The notes beneath the pieces are model-generated. The model was given only the letters and a program-made list of their open reading frames with translations, was not told where the DNA came from and did no database searches. Shown here piece by piece: positions 43,578 through 55,666 of a stretch of 64,000 nt of DNA. Every line of letters begins with the position of its first letter. Position 1 is the first letter of the stretch. The stretch is from Corynespora cassiicola (lineage: Eukaryota; Ascomycota; Dothideomycetes; Pleosporales; Corynesporascaceae): the NCBI GenBank assembly GCA_022059125.1, contig JAEUWY010000008.1, positions 124,001 through 188,000 on the forward strand. The letters run 5' to 3'. Made by a program: the position numbers and the translations under genes.

Positions 43578-46088
43578 ATGTCTAAGCGAAAGTGGGGAGA
43601 TAGCCCCGAGAAGCAACCATCCGACTTTGGCCTCGGCGCCACTCTTGCATACCTGAATAGAGGAGAGTCCGCCTTTCCCCCCCAGACAGCCGTCGAAGAC
43701 GACGAGGGATGGACAAAAGTCGGCGCGCCCAAGAAGAAGCGTAAGCAGAAAGATGGATCAGGACAACCGTCCAACGGCAGCCGCCGACGCTCTTCGACCA
43801 GTTCTGTCGACTCACAGTCTAAACAAGGCTCGGAAAGACGGCAGGCGCAGGACAAGACCCACGACGAGCGCCCGCTCGCTCTTCCCAATCCATTTGCAAA
43901 GGACGCTGGAGATGGCGAGCACGCCTCCCCTCCCTCTAATCCCTTTTCCACGAAGAAGAGCCGAGACGAGAGATCTGAACAGTCGCCCGTAGACTCGTCT
44001 GCCCGGGACGAGCGACATAAGGAGAAGAGCCGTGACCGGAGATCGCCCGAGCGGTCGTCCAAAGAAGCGAATACTTCGAGTGATGGGAAGCAAGAGAGAG
44101 AGTTGCGTCGAAAGGAGCGCAAGCTCGAGCGAAACTATCCGGCCATTGAGCATTGTCCTAGCGCTCGGTTGAATTCACATTTGAAAATCACAGACTTTCA
44201 GACGTTGCTATTGTACTTACTTGCAGATGGCCACGCGCCACAGTGGGTGTCTGTGCGTAAACGCACGAGTATCAATCAGGTTGTGGTGCTCATGGTGCCT
44301 GGACTAGAGCTGGGCATGTTCAATGGCGATGTTGCTTTGGAATCTCAAGGTTCCTCTTCTGTGAATAACGGAGACTCAAAGGACTTTGCTGATGCGTCTG
44401 TAGCTACTACTGAGAAGAGCCAGAAGCCAAAGCGCATTGACATCTCGCCTGACCACTACTATCCGGCGGAGCTGAAGCGCCATAGGCTTCCCGAAGTGCT
44501 CAAGCCACTTGCCGATATTTTCCCCAATGTCTGGCCCATCAGGGCGCAGGGCGATTATCGGGGGCGCCAATTTGTCAAGTTGCATTCGCCAATCCACACC
44601 ATGTTGACTTCGCAAATTCCAAAGACGCGCGAGGAGAAGCAGATGAAGAAGGATCACAAGGGGCCTCTGCCGCAAAATACGAAGCACTGGGAGAACAAGC
44701 GGACGCGCATCACCGAATACATTGCCAGCCTCGCCGAACAGCAAGAAAATGAATATGTGATCCATCCGGCGTGGTTCACAACACCAGAGTCCAAAGCAGC
44801 TGCCCTGGAACGACGAAAGGCCTCCCGGCAGACTGCCGAGGACGGGTGGGTGGACAGCAATGTCTCGCTTTTGGAAGATGCCGAAGTGCCTGAAAAGGAG
44901 ATTGAGGAGGGCAGTGTAACCGCTGGGCGACGCATTCTGACAATCGACTGTGAAATGTGTAAATCGGAACACGACGAGTTTGTGCTTACGCGAATCAGCG
45001 CCCTGGATTGGGACGGAAATGTCGTTGTGGACAAGCTAGTCAAGCCCGATGTGACCATCAAGGACTACCTGACCCAGTATTCGGGTATCACAGAGGCCAT
45101 GCTACAGGATGTCACGACCACTCTGTCGGACATTCAAACGGAGCTATTGGAAATCATCACTCCGCGTACCATTCTTGTGGGACATTCGCTCAACTCGGAC
45201 CTGAACGCTCTCAAACTCACGCATCCATTCATCATCGACACTGGCATCGTTTTCCCGCATGCACGAGGGCCGCCCTACAAGCAGTCGCTCAAGTGGCTGT
45301 GCCAAAAGTTTCTGTCGAGGGAGATCCAAAAGGGCAGCAAGGGTCACGACAGCGTCGAAGATGCCCGGGCATGCCTCGACTTGGTCAAGCAAAAGTGTGA
45401 GCGCGGCCCTCGATGGGGCACTGGCGACACGAATGCAGAGTCCATCTTCAAGCGGCTGAGCAGGTCGATGCGACCCAAGCAGTCGAACCAGACGCGGGCA
45501 GGAGCAGTGGTGGATTGGGGAGAGCCGAGCCGAGGGCATGGTGCTCAGGCACAGGTTGCTCTTGGGTGCAAAAGCGACCAAGAAGTGGTCGAGGGAATCG
45601 AGCGGGCAGTCAAGGGTCTCGCAGAGGGCAAGACCGGGGCCACGGAAAAGGTTGACCTCGTCTGGGGTCGGCTCCGCGAGCTCGAGCTTGCTCGCGGATG
45701 GTGGGACGATGCGAGGACATCGGAGGATGTCGAAGCCCTCCGCAAGGCGGCGCTGCAGAGGATGGGTCGAATGTCGGAGGAGACTGGCAGCGAGCTAGAG
45801 GACGAGGTGGTCGGGGGAGAGCTCGGCGAGGCCGTGTCCAGGACGATTGACAATATCGTCCGAGTGTATAAGTCGCTACCCAGCTGCACTGGGTTGATGG
45901 TGTACAGCGGAACGGGCGACCCTCGAGAGATGCGGCGACTGAACGCGATGCACCAGCAATACCGGCGCGAGTATGCGACCAAGCACTGGGACAACCTGAG
46001 CGTCCAGTGGACTGACACGGAGGTCCAAGCCCTGTCACAGGCGTGCGAACAGGCGCGCGAGGGAGTTGGATTTGTCGTGGTAAAGTGA
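43578..46088 (+). CDS. REX1: RNA exonuclease REX1-like (DEDDh 3'-5' exonuclease)
   Basis: An intronless protein of 836 residues. Residues about 1-200 are charged and disordered with several basic clusters. Residues about 200-440 are a conserved linker region ('VVLMVPGLELGMFNG', 'DHYYPAELKRHRLPEVLKPL'). The exonuclease domain is at about 453-605 with all DEDDh motifs: 'LTIDCEMCKSEHDEF' (Exo I, Asp and Glu), 'GHSLNSDLNAL' (Exo II Asp), and 'HDSVEDARACLDLVK' (Exo III His and Asp), plus 'GRGPPYKQSLKWL'-type helix 'ARGPPYKQSLKWL'. In yeast this family trims the 3' ends of 5S rRNA, tRNA-Arg and 5.8S precursors in the nucleus. The C-terminal 230 residues hold a helical region ending 'VQALSQACEQAREGVGFVVVK', as in other fungal homologues. 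The REX1/REX3 split is judged from the length and extra domains. Confidence 0.92.
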   Translation: MSKRKWGDSPEKQPSDFGLGATLAYLNRGESAFPPQTAVEDDEGWTKVGAPKKKRKQKDGSGQPSNGSRRRSSTSSVDSQSKQGSERRQAQDKTHDERPLALPNPFAKDAGDGEHASPPSNPFSTKKSRDERSEQSPVDSSARDERHKEKSRDRRSPERSSKEANTSSDGKQERELRRKERKLERNYPAIEHCPSARLNSHLKITDFQTLLLYLLADGHAPQWVSVRKRTSINQVVVLMVPGLELGMFNGDVALESQGSSSVNNGDSKDFADASVATTEKSQKPKRIDISPDHYYPAELKRHRLPEVLKPLADIFPNVWPIRAQGDYRGRQFVKLHSPIHTMLTSQIPKTREEKQMKKDHKGPLPQNTKHWENKRTRITEYIASLAEQQENEYVIHPAWFTTPESKAAALERRKASRQTAEDGWVDSNVSLLEDAEVPEKEIEEGSVTAGRRILTIDCEMCKSEHDEFVLTRISALDWDGNVVVDKLVKPDVTIKDYLTQYSGITEAMLQDVTTTLSDIQTELLEIITPRTILVGHSLNSDLNALKLTHPFIIDTGIVFPHARGPPYKQSLKWLCQKFLSREIQKGSKGHDSVEDARACLDLVKQKCERGPRWGTGDTNAESIFKRLSRSMRPKQSNQTRAGAVVDWGEPSRGHGAQAQVALGCKSDQEVVEGIERAVKGLAEGKTGATEKVDLVWGRLRELELARGWWDDARTSEDVEALRKAALQRMGRMSEETGSELEDEVVGGELGEAVSRTIDNIVRVYKSLPSCTGLMVYSGTGDPREMRRLNAMHQQYRREYATKHWDNLSVQWTDTEVQALSQACEQAREGVGFVVVK

Positions 46089-47633
46089 GAGGATTATTTG
46101 TGTCTCACTTGTACTACAGTTGGGCGCGACTAGGTCACACGCTGTTTCAAGGTGCAGCGAGGTGCATTGCACGTCGATATGGGCTCTTAGGCAAGCCGTC
46201 AAGCAAGCCGTCGAGCCGGCAAGCTATCCAGGTACCTAGGCAGCTGGCAGCAGGCATGGCATGGCCGGCAGTTTATTATAGGAGGCAGCAGCGGGGCCCG
46301 GGCGAGTTGAAACGTTGTGGAATGAATAAATTTAGGTTGGGAAGCAAAAGGACGCCAATGTCAGCATCATAACTCAACGGAAGCGGACATTGCCAGATTG
46401 TGAAACGGTTGTCAGTGATGTGCAGGACCAGATCCCTGCGGACAATCCCTTGCTTTTTGGCGGGTTTAATCTAGCGCAGGGCTATTATAGCCCAGGGGGG
46501 TCAGAGGAATCGACGGCGTGTGCCGCGCCACCAGACAGAAAATAGATGACGAAGTTATTGCTGTACAGCGCGCCTATTAGCTGGAGTCTAGCGAGAGAAA
46601 TGGGAATGGGCGGGCTGCAGGCGGACCAAGATAGCGCGTGATAGGGCGTGATTCGTGTTGTTCGGTTCGGCGGGCTCTTGTCAGAGTTAATACGTGCTGC
46701 ACTAAGAGCCGGCCCTGGCGCAGTATTGGCTTCGTGGATTAATATTAACTGCTATCGTCGACGCTGGGCGCAGGGCCCCCTCCCCGTTCCCCCCCCGCCA
46801 GATGTTGGGCCGGCGACGCTGTGAGTGGCCGGGATGGGGAAGAAGGAAATAGAGGAGCGACAGAGGGCGACAATGTTTGGGCGTGGGCGTGATGAGGATG
46901 TGCATCACCGGGGGGGAGCAGAGGCCTAGCCGGTGACAAAGAAAGAGGCTAGCTGCTTGCTTGAGCGACATAAGGCGGCTTTCGTAATCGAATGCATCTA
47001 TCCAATAGTGAAACTAGGCCCTGCTGGGTAAAATGCACGTAGCGAAGCATGCTAAACATGGAATATCTTTGCTAATTATCGAGTCGGACGCCTTTTTTTC
47101 CCTCTAGCCCTCTCTCTTTTCCTGCTGCTGCTGCTGCTGCTGCCAGCCAGTAGATGCTGCCTACCATTTTCTTGAGCCCTTCGCTCTCTCCTCCTCTTTT
47201 TTTTTTCTTCTTCTTCCGGTCGGTTGTCGCTGCTCGCCACCCGCCTGTGAACGGACAGCGGAACGCAGGATTTTCTCTCTTCAGCCACTCTCTTGCCTCT
47301 AGCCGCAGCTTGCGTTATCCATTACGGGCCGCTTACACTGCCTGCAGCATCACGCAGCATCACGCACTCCTGGTGGCTCCTCCGTCAGCGACTGCCCTGT
47401 CCCCTTTGACGTTGCGGCCTCTATTCTAATAGAGGCCCCGGTGCAGCCCCCCGCTCACTTGCAGTCCTGGCTCTCTGGTGAAGCGCCGCCCAAAGTTCCC
47501 ATCTCACCCTCCTACTGCTATTTCCATCGTCGCTAGCCGGCATCGCTGGCGTTGGCATTGGGAGAGCCGACGTGCACATCCCTGATTCCGGAAACCTTGG
47601 ATAGTCTGATCGGACCTTTGGCCCAACCTACCC
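46089..47633. other. Intergenic region
   Basis: REX1 3' end followed by AT/GC mixed DNA and the leader of the next gene. It contains a short hairpin (GGGCT and AGCCC around a 5 nt loop, 46479-46493), a (GCT)n run at 47122-47141 and a pyrimidine tract at 47180-47220. No supported gene. Confidence 0.5.
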
Positions 47634-50600
47634 ATGGCGGGGACCAGGAGACGCGCTCGTATCAGCGATACGACGGCTGCGACCGCAACGACAATAGCAG
47701 CTTCAGTCCCAGCGCCTGTCCCAGTCCCAGTCCCAGCAGCGTCGCTTGCCAGCAGCAGCGGCAGCGGCAGTGCAGAGGTCGACAATGGCTCGCCGGGGCC
47801 GTCGCAGTCGCCCTCTCTGCCCGTCAGTCGGTCGACGACGGGCGTGTGCCAGCGGTGCAGAGGCAGCGTCGGAGACTTCTACAACTCGTGGCACAAGATC
47901 ACGGGGTCGTACTTTTTGCCCGCCATGCTGAGCTCCTATAGCTCGCGGCTGCGCGAGCACGGCAAGCAGAAGCAGGCAACCAAGGGCACCGAATTAGACG
48001 GATGGTAAGCCAGCCCTGAGCCCGTTTGGTGTTCCCTTTCCTAGTCGAGCATTCGATATTCCCCTAGCATTTATGAGCTTATCCCGGCACCAATTGGGAC
48101 ATGGTATTTTAATTTTTTTAAGCGCGTCTGCACTAATCCGCCATGCCAAATAATCTCCACACTATACATGTCCATGTATTAAACCCGCCTGTCCGCTTTC
48201 GCACTGCCCCGTCCGCCTCCCTCGACTTACTACACACTGACTGACACGCTCCTCTCCCGCAGTCTTGTCCAGCCCCTCGCCTGCCCCAACTGCACCGACA
48301 ACCTGGGCCTCCGCGTCGTTGATGCCATCTCGTCCAAGCAAGCCTTCCGGTAAGACCCTCCTTCTCCTCTGTCTTTGTGCCCGCCGCCTTTCTTTGTTGC
48401 ACGTCCATGCTGCGACTCGCCTGTCGCCTGGTGGCGTTCTGGCGCTCGACTGCTGCTAGGGCCCATGGCGCGCCCTAATCGCTGCAGTTGCTGGCCTGTT
48501 AACTCTACACACCCGCCATAATATAATAAGCCTGCCTCCGGTAACTCTAATAAACGTACCCTATGCTAACCCCTCGCCTCCTCTGCACAGCGGCCGCGAC
48601 TTCTTCAAGCTCTCCCGCATCGAGTTGCGATGCAACATTTCCGACGACAGAGCCGTGCCGGTAGACCCCATTCTCGATACAGCCTCTGTGCCCTCGTTGC
48701 ACGCTGATAGGTCGCCGTCGCCCGTTCCTGTCAATCGCCCGCCAGCAGACGCCATGGAGGTCGATTCCCGCCCACCACCACCCCCACCGTCGGGTCCCCT
48801 GCACTCACTCCACGACCACCATCACCACCACCACCACCAGCCGCCGCCGCACCACCATCACCACCACCCCCACCCCCACCCCCACCATCAGCCTCAGCCT
48901 CAGCCGCTGCAGCAGGTCGAGCCCAACCGCCAGTCGCTACCGCCGCCCTTGCGCTCGCCAGATGCACCACTGCCGCACCATTCTCTCCCGCAAAAGTCCC
49001 CAAGCAACCAGCTGCCATCGCCCGCCGTGAAGCCGGTGCACGATGTGCAGTACGGTGCTCCAAAGGATCCGGGCCCTGGACTGGCCAACCGCTCGCGGGA
49101 GCTGCCTCCCGTGACCATCCCGCACTCTCACTCCCAGCCGCCGGCCGAGCAGCAGCAGCAGCAGCAACAGCAGCATCGTACTAACGGACAGTACTATCCC
49201 CGGCCAGTGCAGGACGTTCAACTCGACGCAATTGAGCGGCTCCAGACCCAGGTTTCTCAGAACAGCGGCGCCATTAGTGCCCATGGCCGCAACCTCGACC
49301 GGTTTGGGGAGACCCTGCAGCACCAGGAAGAGACCATCCGTCGCGAGTTTCAGGGGCAGTTGCAACACCAGCACTTGGAGCTTCGTCGGGTCGATGATGC
49401 CGTCGGTCGCCTCCACAGCGAGATGCTGGGGATCCGTGAGCTCCTCGAGGCCCTTAGCCGCGAGGTGCATGCCTCGAGAGAGCTCCGGGAGGTGCAGGTC
49501 TCCCGTGGCGTGGGCGCGCCATCTGTTCAAGACTCTGCCCTCGAGCTCATGGCACAGCAGGTCGCCGTGATTGCGCAGAAGGCGAACGAGGTGGACACGC
49601 TGAAGATTACCATTGAGATTATGAAGAACAAGATCCAGCGGCTAGAGGACGCTCCTGCGGCTGCCCAACAGCCCCCTCAGAATGCATATGCTTCTCCCAG
49701 GGAGCCTTCGGCCCAGTCTGTGCAGTCTTCTCATACCGTGGCTTCGTATCACAACACACCGGTTGCCGCTCACGTCAACGCTCCCGCCCACCCCTCGACA
49801 CAGAGGCCTCAGCCATATCACTCGCACAGTGCACCATCCGTGCCTGCTACACCTGAACTCTCTCAGCGAGCTGAGCCTACGCCGAGCCAGAACGGGTGGG
49901 TCTCTGTCAATGCCAGTGCAAAGCGAGCCCACCCCAACGGCGTCGACGCCCACGAAGGCGCTGTCCAGCCTGTAGGATCCCCAAAACGGCCAAAACTCAC
50001 GCCCCTGGAACCTCGTGGAGCCTACTCGCAGCAAAGCTACGAACACATGGATACTGACGACTCTGACGGGAGGGTCCAAACGCACTCTCACACCCTGCCC
50101 TCCCAGACTCAGTCTCATGAATCGGTCCCCGAGTCGATCCTTTCCTCGCAACAGCACTCTGGCTTCGTCGCCTACAGCACCCAAGAGGCACCATCAGACG
50201 ACAGCTGGCGGCCCGAATCGCAACGAATCTCCAGAGGCAGGGGTCGAGGCGGCGGTCCAGGAAGCCGAGGTGGACGTGGTCGAAAGAGCCTGCCCGCCCA
50301 GCTTCACACATTGGGCACTTCTGAATGGGAGAGGGAGGACTGGCAAGGCATCGGCGATTCGCAGACCAGTCCTGATGGCTATTACAACCATGTCGCGCGC
50401 TCTGGGAGGGGCATAATTCGCCGTGGTGGCGGGGGCGGCGGCTCAACACGCGGTCGCCCGTCTAGCTCCAGCGGTCGCGCAGTAAGCCTAGGGCTGCAGG
50501 GTGTATCCGCCGGCGTAGCCTTGTCGGGCGATCCTTACGCGCACACCAAGAAAACTCGGACCAAGCCGACACGAAATGCAGACGGTATCTTGATACGCAA

Positions 50601-51279
50601 GGACGGTCGGCCCGATATGCGGTCGCAGTCTTCCGCCGCCAACCTCAGGAAGGTCCACGCCCGGAAGGAAGACTTGCCAAAAGACGAGCGTGGGTTCACC
50701 CCAACTAATTTTGCGCAATCGCACGTCGTCACCGAGACCCCGAGCCCCACCGGATATCTTCCGCCGGGCCAGGATGTCACTGCCAGCGTGCAGAAGAAAC
50801 ATAGCGCCATCATGGGCAAGATGTTCCCTGGTGGCGTCGACGAGGCTCAGAAGGAGCACGATTACTCTAGAAAGGTGTTCCAGGAGGACAAGGATCACAC
50901 TGCGCATCCTCGGTCGCAGAACCATCACCATCACCACCATCATCATCACCATCAGCAACAGCATCCGGTGCAATCGCCCACTGGAATCAAGCATGAACAA
51001 GCCGAGCGGCGTCTTCCCGATTCGCGGAGCCAAAGCTCCAACGACGGAGACATAGACATGGATCGAGTGGAAGATCATGCCGACGACGAAGGGCAGAGTC
51101 CGGGCGAGCAGAGCGACCATTCGGGAACAGCAAGCCAGTATCACGACGCTCAGAACTCTGAGGAGCCTCAGCGTGGGGTGTTGGAGCCAAAGGAGAATGG
51201 TGGTGTTGAGCCTACGCCGTCGACCGCGCAGAGCTCGGCGACACTTGATACAACGTCTACCGTGCGCGCAACAGCATGA
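47634..51279 (+). CDS. His/Gln-rich protein with N-terminal CxxC pair, function unknown
   Basis: Three exons: 47634-48004, 48263-48349 and 48591-51279, giving 1048 residues. The conserved part is the N terminus: 'GVCQRCRGSVGDFYNSWHKI' then, across two exon junctions, 'CLVQPLACPNCTDNLGLRVV' and 'GRDFFKLSRIELRCN', which gives two C-x2-C pairs able to hold zinc. The rest is disordered: His-Pro runs (48814-48890 and 50923-50960), a Gln run (49149-49174), a helical coiled-coil-like segment at about residues 395-535 ('IERLQTQVSQNSGAISAHGR', 'EVDTLKITIEIMKNKIQRLE'), an RGG-like stretch 'SRGRGRGGGPGSRGGRGRKS', and a conserved 'SGDPYAHTKKTRTKPTRNAD'. Intron 2 has a TATGCTAAC branch site. RGG plus zinc pair suggests nucleic-acid binding; I do not recognise a named family. 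Confidence 0.82.
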
Positions 51280-52565
51280 AATTTGCATCAGCCCTCTTCA
51301 TCAAAGCTTTTTTTTTCCTTGTACGTCACGAGGATCCTGTCATGAGATAACGATCCAAACTGTTGTTTGATACTCGCAAGCCGGCCATGGTCAGTATTTC
51401 GGGCCAGTTGTTCCCGGTCGGTCTAACGACTATTCACCACCATTGTCGTTGTTTCCTTGGCTTTTTTTTTTTTTGCATCTATGGGCGGAAATTTGCAGGC
51501 GCAACTATGAACAGGCGTATGTTTTGAAATTTTTTCTTCATCTGGATTGCGGAATTCTTTCCGCACTTGTCTATCAAGCAGGACCCTTTTTCTTTCTTTT
51601 TTCCTTCGAACTTCATTTTTTTCTGTTCCGTTTTAGCAAATATCCCCCTCCTGGTGCGCCACCCAAAAGAGCGAAATTTCAACAATCTGTCCTGCAAAAC
51701 TGTATAACTAGCTAGACTACCCCACTCCGATTCGTTTCGGACTTGAAAAACCACGCCTTTTTTTTTCTTCCTGTTCATGTCGATGACTTGCTGCTCGCTT
51801 CTCTACCTAATTTTTCTTTTACCTGTCACATGGGCTCGGAGGGTTAGGTACAAAGTGTGCCCGGCCGGGGGGGGTAAGGTGGCCCATTCCCCACAATTGC
51901 GAATCCTTGCAACGCAACCCCGACTAATCAATCACCTAATCAATTGTCTAACCCGCATGACTTGATTAGAAAAGCAAGACCAAGCTAGCCAGCCAAAGCC
52001 AAAAAAGATTAGGCCACATGTGAAGGGAAAATAAAGGGTGCTGGGTATTATTGGCACAGCATTTCAGTAGCGCTAGCGCACGTGGATTTCTCACGCATTG
52101 CATGGTACTTGCGGTGCGTTTGCGTAAAGGAGGGCGAAATAAGAAGTGATGTGATGACGGTGCGAACACGAGGCCATGGACGCTCTGTTTGGTCGACAAC
52201 CGAGCCGAGCATGCATGGAGGGTGGCCTAGCGGTAACGTCGCCTTATCGGTGCCACTCAGACCGTCCGCCAGTCATTCATTGCGAATCCAAGTCCTATAT
52301 CCATCTAAAACTCCCCTACCCAACCTCCCCAATCCCTGTCCTTGTTATCGTGCGTATGGAAAGAGGAAAAAAAGTGGCCAGGTAGGCAAAACAAGGCAAG
52401 AAAATGTCCCGACCAGGGCATGGCTGGCTGGCTGGCGGGTATACCATGACCCCCCGGCTCGAAACTCGACCAATTTTTTTTTTCCCATTGCTGGCATGCG
52501 TGTGTGCGTGTGTGCGCTTTTATCCCCCCTCGCCGATAAAAGGATCGAGGCAGTGGGATGCTTAA

Positions 52566-52607
52566 ATGCAGATGCAGATGCAGATGCAGATGTAAATGCA
52601 AATGCAT
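52566..52607. repeat. (ATGCAG)n hexamer repeat grading into ATGCAT
   Basis: Four perfect ATGCAG units, then ATGTAA, ATGCAA and ATGCAT variants, ending in a palindromic GCATGCATGC stretch. Confidence 0.85.
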
Positions 52608-53830
52608 GCATGCATTCATGCATGTACATCATGCCGCCGATTCCCAAAGCAAAGCCAAGTTGACGAGGAAGAAAAGGGAAAAGGGAAGGAAGGACAGATT
52701 GTTCTGTGAGCTTCCATGGATGTGTTCTAGTGTGTTGGCGCCGCTGAGCTGGACTGGGGGGTAGGACAGGGGGGGTCAGTGTGTTGCGGATTTAGCCTGA
52801 GGAATATGGGTATATAGGTGACTATTAGGCATAAGGGTTAGGGGCCCGATGGCGCCGTCTCCATCCATGGCCGGGGCCGGGAAAGGCGAGCCGTTTTTTT
52901 TTCTCTTGTTTTTTTTTGGCATGCTATGCAGTGCACAGTTGAAGCGTGTTTGGAGCAAAGGCAAGAATTGTAAAACAGAAGAGGGAGCGGGTTGATTGTG
53001 TATACCGTTAAGCGCCGTGCTGTGGTGAGACGATGGTGGCGGAGATGGGCGGTGCACCCATCCCTACCTCCCTCGCTGTGGCGGGGAATATTCCCACTTT
53101 CGAGCAGGGAGAGGGTGGAACAGAAAGAGGAAGAAGAAAGCCGCGAGCATGTATCCCTTGATGTCGCAATGCGCGCGGTAGATGCAATGAATGGCCCTGG
53201 GTGCTTGCTTGCTTGATTGGAAGCGTAGTAGCTGGCCCGGGGAAGGGTAGGGAAGGAAAGAAAAATAGACTTGCTCACATGGTCTCTTCTCCCCGTCGTA
53301 CAAGGACTCCTACGCAATCCCCCCGTACAACGCCAACCATGCCAACACCGACGACAACGACAAGCCCCATCCCGATCTGCATGCCAACCATGTAGATGCG
53401 TTGGTGTATGCATCAGTAGCCGCCCGCAAGCATATATTATTATTATTGACATCATTATCATCATCACCATAAGCAATAGCATGTACAGTTATCATGGTCT
53501 ACTACATGTAGATGAAATGCATGTGGATGACAGGCCAGATCGTCACGCTGTTAATTGCCGCGCCCCGCCGCGTCCCGGAACCACTTCGACACCATCAGCG
53601 TATCGGCCTGCACCCAACCTTGTCCGCGCGGATAAAATAGATTTGGCTACATGCAAAGGAAGGAAGCAAGGAAGCGAGAGGAAATAGAGAGGCAACCTGC
53701 GCGCGGGCGCGGATAAGACCTCTAGACGGGCGGGTGGGTTCCGAGGTCGATGGATGGATGGAGGGATGGACCGCCGGGTGGGCCTATGCGTCAGGTTTGG
53801 ATGGCCTGGCCTGCCCGGGCGTATATTGCG

Positions 53831-53858
53831 AGGTAGCTAGGTAGCTAGGTAGCTAGGT
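53831..53858. repeat. (AGGTAGCT)n octamer repeat
   Basis: Three full AGGTAGCT units plus a half unit. Confidence 0.85.
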
Positions 53859-55179
53859 GGGTAGACACGTATCACGCCTGATCTGCACATTCTATACACT
53901 TTTCTTGCATTGCAAAAAAGAAAAAAAAGAAAAAAAAGAGCCGTCCATGTCGATGCTTCCTCAACCATTCCTCAACCCGAACCGAGCCCTCCAGGATGTG
54001 CGGTGGGGCTGTGTTCTAGAATGAGAACGTCACGTCACGTGCGTCTCCCCCGATCGATTGCCATTACAGGGATAGCGCTGCACATGGCCGTCTATCCATC
54101 CATGTATGTAGCCAAGGCTTTGGGCCTATTTGCGGAGCAGCCGACTTGAGTGGTGTGCAAGCTTCAATGCAAATCCATTGTGCATGCGTGTTATCGGGGA
54201 ATAATCATCCATCCTTGTACATTTCGTCGCTCTTTGCTTCTTTGCGTCGCGGGGCGCCTACTTGGGCGGCTGGACTCCTCCACTGTCTGCACAGCACATG
54301 TCATCGGCCGCACTCTCCAGACCTCTTGTTTTGTGTTGGGGCGGGGTTTATCATGGGAGCCTGCCTGCCTGCCGCCCGCCCGCCGAGTCTTTGCTTTCTT
54401 CATTCCCCTTGGTGTCTACTAAAACGGAGAGCGAGAGAGAGATAGGGGATTAAGTTAGCTCATTAGCCTTTCGTCTTGCTTTTTTTGCCTCTGTTTCTTC
54501 TCCTTGATCTTGTGCTATATGGTTTAACAAGGCCTGTTCTGGGCTATTCTAGCGTCGTGTAGGTTTGGACTGAGAATCCGAACTTTGCCGGAGTTTGGCT
54601 GGGCAGAGCGTGGGTAGGGTTTTGGGTTTGTGCTTTTGAGTTTCAGGGTGAGGTAGGGGGTAGCGAGACGGTTAGGGGCACAGGTTTTGGTACCCGTATA
54701 TTAGGGGCTGGAGGGGTGTGCGATTAGAGTTTCATTGAGTTTAATTTACTCTTAGGCCCGCCCGTGTAGGTTTGTCGCTATCCGGGATGGAGAAGGTGAG
54801 TCAAGCTTAGTTATCGGGTGCTGAATAGAGTAGGTGCACTCTATGGCCAGCCAATGGGCCTGCTCTGCTTGTGCTAGCGCACCGCTCTTGATTAACACTA
54901 CCCTGTCTGCCCGTCTAGTCGGCCAGGAATATACATGCCAGCTATAATGGCTCCAAGGTTTGGGGCAAAAGCAAAAAATCTGGCACGGGAAAATTCGGCA
55001 TACATATTGGGTCGCACGGTTTGATTGAAGTTGATTTGTAATTTCGCACGCTTTTTAGCGGCAACAGATCAATGTATATTGCCACTAGTGCGGCGTTGTG
55101 CCCTTTTGGCTCGACGCAGACTATCGCAACCCGAGATTGCTATTACAAAGTAGTTTCAATATCCATGTCGCCAATCGAA

Positions 55180-55506
55180 TGGCTCGAGCACCACTTTTTG
55201 TGCCCAGCCTGACACATTGCCCGTGTTGAGGACAAATCGTTTGCGACTGACTCGCCATCACAGTATGGTCATGTCCAGTATGACTCTCTATCACGCTTGC
55301 TGGCTTTGCTTTTTCTCTGCTGCGATCCCACGCAATGCTCACCAAATTGCTCGTGCACATGTGAAATCCATCACAGTTCCTGTAGAGAGCAATTTCTTTT
55401 TGCTACCGTCTTGGTATCGGATATGTCCTGCCTGGTGAAACACTTGTTCACTGCTTGTCCATCTCCTCAATGTGATCATTCCAACTTGGGCCGATTCATT
55501 GACTAG
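55180..55506 (+). pseudogene. Possible decayed Cys-rich module gene
   Basis: One frame reads 'HHFLCPA', a TGA, then 'HIARVEDKSFATDSPSQYGH', later 'CCDPTQCSPNCSCTCEIHH' and 'KHLFTACPSPQCDHSN' before the stop at 55506. The segments 'FATDSPSQYGH' and 'FTACPSPQCDH' are alike, as if two copies of a C-x(2-4)-C-x-H unit had lost Cys residues. This fits a broken multi-module relative of the small Cys/His genes at 34-37 kb. Evidence is weak and chance cannot be excluded. Confidence 0.25.
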
Positions 55507-55666
55507 GAAATTCTAAAATAATGCAAGAGCTGCCAGGCCCTGCATGGCTATTCACTCTAATATAGACAAGAGAGATGCGAGATACTGGATACAACTGCAC
55601 AAAACTCAAAGAGAATCTAACACAACCAGGAAACATCTAACAGCACAGTCTCTTTTGCTTTGAGCC

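Larger units (their letters stand above)
51280..55179. other. Repeat-rich intergenic region
   Basis: About 3.9 kb with no ORF that has a motif or splice partner. It has poly(T) runs, CTGGCTGGCTGG and GATGGATGGATG runs and the repeats listed separately. Composition drops towards AT-rich near 54.5-55 kb. Confidence 0.5.

Noticed and set aside
46479..46493. Hairpin considered as a terminator
   Set aside because: A five base-pair stem is too weak, and hairpin terminators are not used by RNA polymerase II.
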